A stretch of 64,000 nucleotides of DNA from CAYSRC01 sp964446385 (lineage in GTDB: Bacteria; Bacillota; Clostridia; Oscillospirales; Ruminococcaceae): the NCBI GenBank assembly GCA_964446385.1, contig CAYUOH010000004.1:1-64000 (forward strand). The letters run 5' to 3'. The stretch's first letter is position 1. Each line of letters begins with the position of its first letter. The position numbers and the translations under genes are program-made. Positions 16,990 through 25,670 of this stretch are shown piece by piece. The notes under the pieces were generated by a model. The model was not told where the DNA came from, ran no database searches, and saw nothing but the letters and a program-made list of their open reading frames with translations.

Positions 16990-18309
16990 TTAAATGTATT
17001 TTATGTGAAAATATTTTATTGTGTCTTTGTTTGTCTTTACTCTGTCGCCGACTCCGAACCCGGGTATCCATACAATTCCGTCATCGTCGCAAAGAAAAAG
17101 GTATTCATCTCTTTGCTGTTCGGGAATACGAAGTTCCTGAAAAATCTTCTTGACTGTTTTCGTCTGTCCCCTGACAGCGGGCTTGAAAAAGTCCCCTGTT
17201 CTTCTGGACCTGAAAAAGAGATGTCCCGAAATGCTGCTGTAATCTATGGAATTCAAAAAGTCACAAGGGGTATTATACTCCATTTCAATATCAAAATGAT
17301 ATCCGTTTACAAAATTATTAACGGCAACGTTTTCGATAGATTTAGGAGCTGTCTGATTACTTATGAAATAAAGACGACCGTCATAACTGAATACTGTGAG
17401 ATTAATTCCAACGGTGAATTTTTTGCGCCTGCCATCGATAATATCGTAAACAGTATCAATACATGCGCGGTTGACTTCAATATTGAATTTGGTGAGAATA
17501 ACGGAAATGAACTGTCTTACGACAGGAGAAGCTGCTTTTTTTAGTTTTTCAATAATGTAAACGTTGTTTCCTGTGGATGCCTCGTCACAAAGATTTGAAG
17601 CGAGGTTTTTAATAAGTAAAAAAATCTCTCCGGCATCATCAGAGAGTCTGGAAAAATTTTCCACAGCGCGGCTGTTTATGATTTTAAGATAAGGAAACAC
17701 CTGATTACGCAGCATATTACGGGAATACTCGTCGCTGCTGTTGGTAGAGTCTGTGACAAAATCAAGTCTGTTACGGGAACAGTAATCAAGAATTTCGCTG
17801 CGGGTTACTTTTATAAACGGCCTGATATAAAAATCCCTTTTGGCGGAAATTCCCTTCACACCGTTGATTCCAGTTCCCCTGACAATATTGAAAAGAGTAG
17901 TTTCGGCGCAATCATTCATATTGTGGGCGACAGCTATAAGAGCTCCGTTGCTGTTATGTACCTTTTCAAAAAAGTTGTATCTCAGTTTACGGGCCATTGA
18001 TTCTTCGCTTTCGCCAGATGGAAGCGATATCTTATCCATATGCCCGGATTCTGCAAAAAGCTCTATCCCCTTTCCTGAACAGAAATCCCTTACAAAAGCT
18101 TCATCCCTGTCACTTTCGGCTCCTCTGAGATTATGGTTGAAATGACAAGCATACAGTTTTGATATTCCGAGAGTTTCTTTGCTGATGTAAATAAAATGAA
18201 GAAGAGATATAGAATCGGGCCCCCCGGATACGGCTACACAAACCGAATCTCCCGAGGATATAAGACTCAAATCCCTTACAGTCTGCCATGCGGTAGATTC
18301 CAGCATCAA
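16990..18309 (-). CDS. tilS: tRNA(Ile)-lysidine synthetase
   Basis: A 439-residue TilS. It converts C34 of the CAU-anticodon tRNA-Ile to lysidine so that it reads AUA. The PP-loop SGGPDS is at 28-33, and HFNHNLRG and AVAHNMNDCAET follow. The C-terminal substrate-binding domain contains RRTGDFFKP and KKIFQELRIPEQQRD. It overlaps dnaB by 4 bases. The start codon is chosen on that coupling (a second Met follows directly). Confidence 0.96.
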   Translation of the reverse strand: MMLESTAWQTVRDLSLISSGDSVCVAVSGGPDSISLLHFIYISKETLGISKLYACHFNHNLRGAESDRDEAFVRDFCSGKGIELFAESGHMDKISLPSGESEESMARKLRYNFFEKVHNSNGALIAVAHNMNDCAETTLFNIVRGTGINGVKGISAKRDFYIRPFIKVTRSEILDYCSRNRLDFVTDSTNSSDEYSRNMLRNQVFPYLKIINSRAVENFSRLSDDAGEIFLLIKNLASNLCDEASTGNNVYIIEKLKKAASPVVRQFISVILTKFNIEVNRACIDTVYDIIDGRRKKFTVGINLTVFSYDGRLYFISNQTAPKSIENVAVNNFVNGYHFDIEMEYNTPCDFLNSIDYSSISGHLFFRSRRTGDFFKPAVRGQTKTVKKIFQELRIPEQQRDEYLFLCDDDGIVWIPGFGVGDRVKTNKDTIKYFHIKYI

Positions 18310-19646
18310 TATGGTTCCTCGGCTGCGAGTGAGGTAAACCTGGTATGGGCTCCGTCCCAGTGCAGATTGATCTGACGGGTTTCACCGTGACGGTTCTTTG
18401 CTACGGAGAGTGTTACCTCAGTCTGGGTTTCTTCTGTATCTCCTGCTTTGTGCAGGAATAATACAATATCTGCATCCTGCTCGATAGATCCGCTGTCACG
18501 AAGATCGGAAAGACGCGGCTTTCTGCTTTGCTTTTCGTTTTCTCGGCTAAGCTGTGAGAGCACAAGTACGGGAACGTCAAGGTCTTTGGCCATCATTTTA
18601 AAAGAACGTGTTATTTCTGATATTTCATTAACGCGGTTTTCTCTGCCACCACCCATCAACTGCAGATAGTCAACAATGATGAGGCCCAGATTTTTGATAC
18701 GCCGTGCTTTGGATTTAATCTCGGATACTGAAATACCGCCCTTGTCATCTATATATATTTTGCATTTTGAAAGACTGCTTGTTGCCTCGGCAATATATGC
18801 CCACTGGTTGTCTTTAACATCACCGGTTCTGAATGCCTGTGAAACAACGCCGCTCGTGCTGCTCAGCAGGCGCTGGGCAAGCTGTTCTTTTGACATTTCA
18901 AGAGAAAAAACGGCAACGGAGAGATCTTTGCGTGAGCTTGCAATATTAGATGCGATATTCAGTGCGAAGCTTGTTTTTCCGACGCCGGGGCGCGCTGCAA
19001 GAATAACGAGGTCGGATTTATTTAGACCTGTGATGGTATCGTCCAGTATTTTGAAACCGGTCGGAATTCCCAGGTATTTTTCCCTGTCAGGGCCTTGGAG
19101 CTTGTGAAGGTTTTCAATTACGTTAATCAGGACGGAATCCAGTTTGCTTATATCGCCGTTATCGTTTCCTCCGCGGAGATCGTAAAAGCGCTTTTCGGCG
19201 GTATCCAGAAGAGAATCATATTTTGCGTCTGTGCCTGAGGCGTTTTCAATCAAATCCCTGCAGATATCGATAATCCTGCGCGAATAATACTTGTCCCGAA
19301 CTATTTTGGCATAAGCCATCGCGTTGGATAGAGTAGGAACGTCTTTGGTGAGCGAATAAAGATACAGCTTGGCGTTTTCCTCGCTGTCAAATACACCGGC
19401 ATCCATGACTGCATCAAGCAGTGTGACGTAATCAACAGGTTTTCCCGAAGTATTCAGAAGAAGAACCTGCTTGTAAACATTCTGATTGATTTTATGGTAA
19501 AAGAATTCGGGTTGCAGTATGGGGACTATGTTATCGATAGCATTGCTGTCAATAATGAACGCACCTAAAACAGCCTGCTCCGCATCTGTACGGTAGGGCA
19601 GGCTTATTTCAAGTGAATCAACGTTGCTAAAAACCGAATCAGCCAT
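18306..19646 (-). CDS. dnaB: replicative DNA helicase
   Basis: A 446-residue DnaB/DnaC-type hexameric helicase for the replication fork. The N-terminal primase-interacting domain starts LPYRTDAEQAVLGAFI. The RecA-like core has Walker A ARPGVGKT at 218-225, then VAVFSLEMSKEQLAQRLLS and the DnaB signature LSQLSRENEKQSRKPRLSDL. No intein is present. It follows rplI by 13 bases, the conserved rplI-dnaB pairing. Confidence 0.98.
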   Translation of the reverse strand: MADSVFSNVDSLEISLPYRTDAEQAVLGAFIIDSNAIDNIVPILQPEFFYHKINQNVYKQVLLLNTSGKPVDYVTLLDAVMDAGVFDSEENAKLYLYSLTKDVPTLSNAMAYAKIVRDKYYSRRIIDICRDLIENASGTDAKYDSLLDTAEKRFYDLRGGNDNGDISKLDSVLINVIENLHKLQGPDREKYLGIPTGFKILDDTITGLNKSDLVILAARPGVGKTSFALNIASNIASSRKDLSVAVFSLEMSKEQLAQRLLSSTSGVVSQAFRTGDVKDNQWAYIAEATSSLSKCKIYIDDKGGISVSEIKSKARRIKNLGLIIVDYLQLMGGGRENRVNEISEITRSFKMMAKDLDVPVLVLSQLSRENEKQSRKPRLSDLRDSGSIEQDADIVLFLHKAGDTEETQTEVTLSVAKNRHGETRQINLHWDGAHTRFTSLAAEEPY

Positions 19647-19659
19647 AATTATCCCCTAA

Positions 19660-20103
19660 TTATTCGCAGACCTCTACCAGCAGTTTAGCGGTCACATTGG
19701 TATAAATTTTAACGAGAACCTCGTAAGTACCGAAGGTCTTGATGTCGTTTTCAAGGACTATCTTTCTTTTATCTATAATAATATTACTGTCTTTTTGAAG
19801 CTGTTCGGCTATATCTTTTGTTGTAACGGAACCGAACAGTCTGTCAGAACTGCCGGCTTTGGCTTTGATAACAATTTTTCTTCCGTCGAGACGGGCAGCT
19901 AGAATCTTTGCGTCTTCAAGTTCAGCCTCGGCTTTGTGTTTTTTTGATTCATTTTTGCCGACGACAACATTGATTGCGCTGTTGGTTGCCTCAATAGCTA
20001 TTTTTTTCGGGAACAGGAAATTGCGGGCGTATCCGTCTGAAACCTCTACTATATCGTCCTTTTTGCCAGTACTCTTGATATCCTGTAACAATATAACTTT
20101 CAT
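19660..20103 (-). CDS. rplI: 50S ribosomal protein L9
   Basis: A 147-residue L9. The N-terminal rRNA-binding domain has VSDGYARNFLFPKKIA (about 22-37). A long connecting helix rich in Lys and Glu and the C-terminal domain complete it. It lies between gdpP (11 bases) and dnaB, as in Bacillus and Clostridia. Confidence 0.98.
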   Translation of the reverse strand: MKVILLQDIKSTGKKDDIVEVSDGYARNFLFPKKIAIEATNSAINVVVGKNESKKHKAEAELEDAKILAARLDGRKIVIKAKAGSSDRLFGSVTTKDIAEQLQKDSNIIIDKRKIVLENDIKTFGTYEVLVKIYTNVTAKLLVEVCE

Positions 20104-20114
20104 TGTAGTGCTCC

Positions 20115-22097
20115 TTATGATTTTAACGCGATATGTGATTTTTCATTAAGATAACTGTCAATAGCTTCGTGAACTATTTTTCTGATCTGTGATACAGGCA
20201 TGGCTTCAAGCTGTACTCCTGCCATGGTCTGGTGTCCGCCGCCGCCCAGTTTTTCCATAATAATCTGGACATTGTATTTTCCGAGAGAGCGGGCTGAAAT
20301 AATTGTCTGACCGTCGATAGTAACGGCTACGATTGACGCATTGACACCATCAATCATCAGCATGTCATCGGCTGCTTGAGGAATAACTACCCTGAGATCG
20401 TTAGGAACTGAATCGGAAACAGAAACGGCACAGCCCTTATATACATCGGCACCGGAAACCAGAAGAGCTTTAGTTTTGTAGGTGCGCATATCAATAGCAA
20501 ACAGAAGCTTTGCGTTCGTTGGTTCGGCGCCGTGTTGTTTCAGAAAAGAGGCAGCTTCAAACGTACGGAAGCCGGTTCTGAAGGTAAAGTCGTTTGTGTC
20601 GAGCATTATTCCGGAAAGCATTGCCTCCGCTTCAAGTGAGGTCAGTTTGCAGTCGTCTTTTTCAAGATTTTGCAGAAGCTCCGCCACAAGCTCACAGCAG
20701 CTTGAGGAATAGGGTTCGTGATAGTAAAGGTCTGTATTGCTGATGAAATTGACCATCTTGCGGTGATGATCTATTACGGCTACTTTACGGGCGTATTGAA
20801 GAACGTCGGAATTCTCAACAAGCTCCGGTGTATGGCAGTCAAGAATAATCAGAAGAGTGTCGTCAGTAATGTAGTCAAGACATTCATTTTCGCTGATAAA
20901 GTATTCCTCGTATCCTGATGCTGCCAGTTTATTACAAAGTGAGGAGGCCATCGTAGTTTTTCTGTTGATAACAATTCTGGATTCTACGTCGCAGATTCTG
21001 CAGATACGGTGAATTCCTACAGAGGCTCCGATAGCGTCAAGATCGGAAATCTTATGACTGATAATTAGTACGCGATCTGATTTTTTTATTAAATCAGATA
21101 GAGAGGATGCGATAATTCTGGATTTAACCTTGCTGCGTTTTTCAATAGCACGGTTGACACCGCCGTAAAAGACATAACCGGAATGCATTTTTATAGCGGC
21201 CTGGTCGCCGCCGCGGCCTATAGCCATATCAAGAGCCTTTCGGGCCTGAATATGATTTTCGTAAAGCGTTACCGCTCCTCTGCCAACGCCGATTGACATC
21301 GTAACCGGTATTTCGGAACACTGAACTTCACGAATTTTGTCGAGTATACGGAATTTTTCATCAATTATTTTGGAAATATGTTGTTCCTCGACTATGGCAA
21401 GATAATCGTTATTTGAAATTCGGGTGAATATTCCGTTAGTTTCATTTATAAAGTCCTCCATTATCTTGTAGACGGAAACAAGAATCTCGGCACGGGCACT
21501 GTCGGAAAGAAGCGAAGAAATCTCGTTGTAACTGTCAAGCGTAAACAACAGAACAGAAGGCCGGGTAAGCTTGTAGCTGACGGCGTCGCGAAAAATTGAT
21601 GTATCCTCGTACAGAAAGTTTAGGATAATTTCACTGTAATTCTGCTTGATAGAGCTGGAATAAACTGTAAAGTGTTTATCATTTACATAGTGCCCGGAAA
21701 ATTCAGAAACAAGCGCATCGGATATATTGAAGTCTTCGATTGTGCCGGTAATGTTTTCAAGATAGATATCCTTCTGTTTATTCAGAACGGAATCTCTAAA
21801 CCGGGAATTATACCATAGAACGGAGCCTGTACTGTCGCAGATGAGTACCGGAATGTTCATGTCAGCCAGAACCGACGACTGGATTGAATGGGAACCGAAT
21901 CCGGTTATGATTTTGGCGATATTCTTGCGGACAAAGGCTATTTTTAGAATACACAGTAAAAGACAGACAATAAAGGCACTTATGCAGACAATAAAAATGT
22001 TCCTGTTCAGAAAAAATGAAATAACGGAAACGGCGGCAAAGCATCCTGACAGCAGAATATAAGCTATTTCAAGCGTTACATTTTTCTTGAATATCAT
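20115..22097 (-). CDS. gdpP: GdpP-type c-di-AMP phosphodiesterase
   Basis: A 660-residue membrane protein with the GdpP/YybT order. Two N-terminal membrane helices (about 9-27 and 32-52) come first. A PAS-like domain follows, then a degenerate GGDEF domain, then DHH and DHHA1 phosphodiesterase domains with ISDLDAIGASVG, IDHHRK and the closing GGGGHQTMAG. Family members hydrolyse cyclic di-AMP and so set cell-wall and potassium homeostasis. It is read from the rnjA side and lies directly before rplI, the conserved gdpP-rplI-dnaB arrangement. Confidence 0.94.
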   Translation of the reverse strand: MIFKKNVTLEIAYILLSGCFAAVSVISFFLNRNIFIVCISAFIVCLLLCILKIAFVRKNIAKIITGFGSHSIQSSVLADMNIPVLICDSTGSVLWYNSRFRDSVLNKQKDIYLENITGTIEDFNISDALVSEFSGHYVNDKHFTVYSSSIKQNYSEIILNFLYEDTSIFRDAVSYKLTRPSVLLFTLDSYNEISSLLSDSARAEILVSVYKIMEDFINETNGIFTRISNNDYLAIVEEQHISKIIDEKFRILDKIREVQCSEIPVTMSIGVGRGAVTLYENHIQARKALDMAIGRGGDQAAIKMHSGYVFYGGVNRAIEKRSKVKSRIIASSLSDLIKKSDRVLIISHKISDLDAIGASVGIHRICRICDVESRIVINRKTTMASSLCNKLAASGYEEYFISENECLDYITDDTLLIILDCHTPELVENSDVLQYARKVAVIDHHRKMVNFISNTDLYYHEPYSSSCCELVAELLQNLEKDDCKLTSLEAEAMLSGIMLDTNDFTFRTGFRTFEAASFLKQHGAEPTNAKLLFAIDMRTYKTKALLVSGADVYKGCAVSVSDSVPNDLRVVIPQAADDMLMIDGVNASIVAVTIDGQTIISARSLGKYNVQIIMEKLGGGGHQTMAGVQLEAMPVSQIRKIVHEAIDSYLNEKSHIALKS

Positions 22098-22122
22098 AAT
22101 ACTTATTCCTCAATCCGGTACA

Positions 22123-23934
22123 TCAGATTTCCATAATGACGGGAAGGATCATGGGACTGCGTTGGGTTTTTTGGTATATATATTTCGAATAAGCTTCTCT
22201 GAGAGATACTTTAAGGTCAGTTGCGTTGTTTTTTCTGTTTGCTACGGAATTTTCTATAGTCTGACGGGCGAGCTCCCTCAATTCATCAATCAGCTTTTCG
22301 GATTCTTTGGCGTAAACAAATCCGCGTGTGATGATATCAGGACCGGAAATAATATCACGTGAATTGAAATCAATAGAGCTGACAACGATTATCAGACCAT
22401 CCTGCGAAAGATGTTTACGGTCACGAAGGACAACCGAACCGACATCGCCGACACCGAGACCGTCAACCAGAACTCTTCCGGAAGGTACGGAACCGTTGAT
22501 TTTGCAGGATTTGTCACTGATTTCTATTACCTGACCGATATCGGCGATGATAATGTTTTCGGGAGGCATTCCCAGACCTTTGGCTATGTCGGCGTGACGC
22601 ACAAGATGCTTATATTCGCCGTGAACAGGTATAAAGTATTTAGGATTTATCAGGCGGTGCATCAGCTTCAAATCATCCTGACAGGCGTGACCTGAGGCAT
22701 GAACCTCATACATAGATTCGTAAATCACTTCGCAGCCTTGTTTCAGCAGGCCGTTTATTGTCCGTGTAATGTCCTTTTCGTTTCCCGGTATGGGACTTGC
22801 GGAAATAATAATAAAATCATTTCCGGTGACAGATATCTGCTTATGGGTTCCGGTCACCATTCTAGAAAGGGCTGACATAGGTTCACCCTGGCTGCCGGTC
22901 GAAATAATTATCAGATCTTTGTCACTGTAGCGGCTGATTTCGGACAGTTCGATAATAATGCCTTCGGGAAAATGAAGATATCCAAGCTCGGCCGCTTTTC
23001 GGGTATAGTTCTCCATACTGCGTCCGCACAAAGCCACCTTGCGTTTGTGCTTTGCGGCAATATCGATAATCTGCTGGATCCTTTGAATATTTGATGCAAA
23101 GGATGCAATGATAATCCGTTTGTTAAGTGCTCTGGGAATGAGAGCTTCAAGGTTTTTGCCGACAGTGCTTTCGGACATCGTGGAACCCGATTCTTCCGCA
23201 TTGGTAGAATCGGCAAGAAGTGCCAGAACACCGCGGGCGCCGATTTCGGAAAAACGCTGCAGGTCGATTGTCTCACCCAGAACAGGTGTGTAATCCACTT
23301 TGAAGTCACCTGTGTGGACTATCGTTCCGACATTCGTAGTGATTGCAAAAGCTACGGCGTCCGGAATGGAGTGGTTTACCCGTATTGCTTCAACAGAGAA
23401 ATTTTTGAAATTGACTGTGTCACCGGCTTTTAGAGTACGAAGGTCCACATGACCGACGAGATCATGCTCCTCAAGCTTGGCTTCTATAAGTCCTATAGTC
23501 AGACTTGTACCGTATACCGGAACGTGAATCTGCTTGAGCAGGTACGGAAGAGCTCCGATATGGTCTTCGTGACCATGAGTAATGAGAATTGCCTCAAGCT
23601 TGTCACGGTTGTCAACGATATAGGAAAAATCGGGTATGACGTAATCAACTCCGTACAGCTCGTTGTCAGGGAAACTGAATCCGCAGTCCACCACAATCGA
23701 GGNNNNNNNNNNGCAGTTTTTTCCTATTTCTCCGAGACCACCGAGAGGTATAATCCTCATGGCCTCATAGGCGGAATTGCGATCGGATTTTTTCTTTGAA
23801 GGTCGGTTGCTGTGGGATTTGGAACCGGATTTGGCGGGCTTGTTGGTTTTGTTTGTACTAGTTACCGTCTCTTCGACAGAATCAATACTGATCTTTTCGA
23901 ATAAACGGGACTTGTTTTCGGATACTTTATTCAA
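22123..23934 (-). CDS. rnjA: ribonuclease J (interrupted by assembly gap)
   Basis: About 603 residues of RNase J, a metallo-beta-lactamase/beta-CASP exo- and endoribonuclease that matures rRNA and decays mRNA. A Lys/Ser-rich extension of about 58 residues precedes the catalytic core. The metal motif HGHEDH is at 120-125, and further motifs include HTGDFK and VPVHGEYKHL. A 10-N run (23703-23712) replaces codons between GEIGKNC and SIVVDCG; the frame is kept. Start is TTG at 23934 with AAGGAGGT 5 bases upstream. Because of the gap the true length is uncertain by a few residues. Confidence 0.93.
   Translation of the reverse strand: MNKVSENKSRLFEKISIDSVEETVTSTNKTNKPAKSGSKSHSNRPSKKKSDRNSAYEAMRIIPLGGLGEIGKNCXXXXSIVVDCGFSFPDNELYGVDYVIPDFSYIVDNRDKLEAILITHGHEDHIGALPYLLKQIHVPVYGTSLTIGLIEAKLEEHDLVGHVDLRTLKAGDTVNFKNFSVEAIRVNHSIPDAVAFAITTNVGTIVHTGDFKVDYTPVLGETIDLQRFSEIGARGVLALLADSTNAEESGSTMSESTVGKNLEALIPRALNKRIIIASFASNIQRIQQIIDIAAKHKRKVALCGRSMENYTRKAAELGYLHFPEGIIIELSEISRYSDKDLIIISTGSQGEPMSALSRMVTGTHKQISVTGNDFIIISASPIPGNEKDITRTINGLLKQGCEVIYESMYEVHASGHACQDDLKLMHRLINPKYFIPVHGEYKHLVRHADIAKGLGMPPENIIIADIGQVIEISDKSCKINGSVPSGRVLVDGLGVGDVGSVVLRDRKHLSQDGLIIVVSSIDFNSRDIISGPDIITRGFVYAKESEKLIDELRELARQTIENSVANRKNNATDLKVSLREAYSKYIYQKTQRSPMILPVIMEI
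23703..23712. other. assembly gap (10 N) inside rnjA
   Basis: Ten ambiguous bases lie in the beta-strand following the first glycine-rich motif of RNase J. Homologues normally have about ten residues between the Asn of GEIGKN and IVVDCG, while only six fit here. The real gap is therefore probably about 12 bases longer than drawn. Confidence 0.9.
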
Positions 23935-24008
23935 ATAGTACCTCCTTATAATAATAAAAAAATTTTTGTATTGCGGGATTTGTTAAGAGCAGAAATTATA
24001 ATAATAAT

Positions 24009-24024
24009 CAGCCTACACAGGCTG
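24009..24024 (-). other. small hairpin in the rnjA leader
   Basis: CAGCCT and AGGCTG (6 bp, 4-base loop) lie in the roughly 150-base 5' leader of rnjA. On the minus strand an A/T-rich ATTATTATTATAAT follows. It is too weak to call a terminator and may be a leader fold. Confidence 0.35.
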
Positions 24025-24090
24025 ACCGAAAGGACTGAGGAAGTGATAAGGAAAAAGATGAATGGACACAAAAACACACAATAATAATAT

Positions 24091-24120
24091 ATGATATACT
24101 AAGCTATTAACAGTTGTCAA
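24091..24120 (-). promoter_or_regulatory. promoter of rnjA
   Basis: Minus-strand TTGACA (24115-24120), an 18-base spacer and TATCAT (24091-24096). An overlapping TATATC gives a 16-base spacer. This predicts a 5' untranslated leader of about 150 bases, long for this genome. Confidence 0.55.
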
Positions 24121-24148
24121 ATTTTACCTATTTATAAAATATGTATTT

Positions 24149-24177
24149 TTGATTTATGAATAATTATATGATAAAAT
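24149..24177 (+). promoter_or_regulatory. promoter of the rnhA operon
   Basis: TTGATT (24149-24154), 17 bases and TAAAAT (24172-24177). The predicted start of transcription is only about 7 bases before the rnhA ATG, leaving almost no leader. It is divergent from the rnjA promoter 30-60 bases away. Confidence 0.55.
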
Positions 24178-24190
24178 CGTAAAGATAACT

Positions 24191-24634
24191 ATGAAAAAAA
24201 TAACACTCTATACTGACGGGGCATGCTCTGGTAATCCCGGTCCGGGAGGATGGGCTGCTATACTGAAATACAACGATACAGAACGTGAGCTTTGCGGCTA
24301 CGACGAAAACACCACCAACAACCGCATGGAACTGACGGCCGTAATTCAAGGATTATCGGCGCTTAAGGCTCCCTGTGAGACGGAGGTCTATTCCGATTCC
24401 ACATATGTAATCAATTCTGTTAACAAGGGCTGGCTGTACGCATGGGTGAGAAAAGGCTGGAGGAATAGCAAACATCAGGAAGTTCCCAACAAAGATCTAT
24501 GGAAACTGCTTCTTCCTCTGCTCAATACCCATAAAGTTACATTTATATGGGTACACGGACATGACGGAAACGAATTCAATGAAAGATGCGACAAACTGGC
24601 TGTGTCACAGTATTTGAACCATGGAAAACAATAA
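24191..24634 (+). CDS. rnhA: ribonuclease HI
   Basis: A 147-residue RNase HI, which degrades the RNA strand of RNA-DNA hybrids. The catalytic residues are visible: Asp9 in YTDGACSGNPGPGGW, Glu47 in NRMELTAV, Asp69 in SDSTYV and Asp134 in ERCDKLA, with the His of VHGHDG near 124. Length and motifs match the bacterial type I enzyme. There is no clear Shine-Dalgarno site and the promoter is very close, so the mRNA may be nearly leaderless. The last 14 bases overlap mnmA. Confidence 0.96.
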   Translation: MKKITLYTDGACSGNPGPGGWAAILKYNDTERELCGYDENTTNNRMELTAVIQGLSALKAPCETEVYSDSTYVINSVNKGWLYAWVRKGWRNSKHQEVPNKDLWKLLLPLLNTHKVTFIWVHGHDGNEFNERCDKLAVSQYLNHGKQ

Positions 24635-25658
24635 AGCTATAGTCGGTATCAGCGGTGGCGTGGATTCGGCAGCCGCGCTTATTACTCTTTTGGAAAACGG
24701 ATTTGACGTTTCCGGTTGTTATGTCAGGATGCTCGATAATTCTGACAACGATATTTTCAGGGCACGTGAACTTTGCGAATCTCTGTCCGTTCCGTTTATC
24801 GTTAAGGATAGTCGGGAGTCTTTTAAGAAAAAAGTCTCGGACGAATTCTGCCGCCGGTATTGTTCCGGTTTGACGCCCAATCCGTGCATATTGTGCAATC
24901 CTGACGTCAAATTCAGGTCTCTTATCGAAGTTGCTGATCTAGCGAATGCCCGGCACATTTCGACGGGACATTACGCTCAGGTAGTTACCAAAGAAGGTAA
25001 ATATTATGTAGGGATCTCCCGAAATATAAAAAAAGACCAAAGCTACATGCTTTATACTCTTCCCAGTGAGATACTGGAGAGGCTTCTGCTCCCCATCGGA
25101 AACAACGACAAGGAGTTTAACAGAACTCTTGTAAAGGAACGCGGTATTTCTCTTTTCGGAGCGAAGGACAGCCAGGATATCTGTTTCGTTCCCGACGGAG
25201 ATTATGTGGGATTTATACATTCCAATGGGTTTCACGGCCTTTCCGGGAATGTGCTGTCCCCCGAAGGCAGAATACTGCGGAGACACGACGGGATTGAAAA
25301 TTTTACAATAGGTCAGCGCAAAGGTATATCAGACAATTATCCCGGTCCTCTTTTTGTGAAAGACATCAGTCCTAACGGTGATATTATAACTTCGTTTAGT
25401 GAAGGCATTTTCTCATCTTCTGCATTTGTAGAGGAAACCGTTGTCAGTCCCGGCTTCAATGTTAATAACAACGGTCCCCTTTTTGTCAAAGTTCGCTATT
25501 CTTCCGGAATAACGGAATGCATAATTTCCGAAAACACACAAAACAGTTTTATTGTTAATTTCAAAACACCTGTCAGGGCAGCCACCCCAGGCCAGTCTGC
25601 TGTAATATATTCCGGCAATTTGGTAGTTGCCGGCGGAATTATAAAAAAAGTATTTTAA
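24621..25658 (+). CDS. mnmA: tRNA-specific 2-thiouridylase MnmA
   Basis: A 345-residue MnmA/TrmU. It adds sulfur to U34 of tRNA-Lys, -Glu and -Gln. The ATP PP-loop SGGVDS is at 11-16. The paired catalytic cysteines are in TPNPCILCN (Cys89 or Cys92) and DSQDICFV (Cys188). The C-terminal RNA-binding barrel (TIGQRKGI, then VKVRYSSG) is present. The start lies inside rnhA and has no strong ribosome site, so translation may depend on rnhA reading. Standing next to glnS, whose cognate tRNA is an MnmA substrate, is a sensible functional pairing. Confidence 0.93.
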   Translation: MENNKAIVGISGGVDSAAALITLLENGFDVSGCYVRMLDNSDNDIFRARELCESLSVPFIVKDSRESFKKKVSDEFCRRYCSGLTPNPCILCNPDVKFRSLIEVADLANARHISTGHYAQVVTKEGKYYVGISRNIKKDQSYMLYTLPSEILERLLLPIGNNDKEFNRTLVKERGISLFGAKDSQDICFVPDGDYVGFIHSNGFHGLSGNVLSPEGRILRRHDGIENFTIGQRKGISDNYPGPLFVKDISPNGDIITSFSEGIFSSSAFVEETVVSPGFNVNNNGPLFVKVRYSSGITECIISENTQNSFIVNFKTPVRAATPGQSAVIYSGNLVVAGGIIKKVF

Positions 25659-25670
25659 AGGATCATGAAA

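Noticed and set aside
25600..25670. T-box leader before glnS or metG
   Set aside because: The gaps are only 10-12 bases and hold nothing but ribosome sites.
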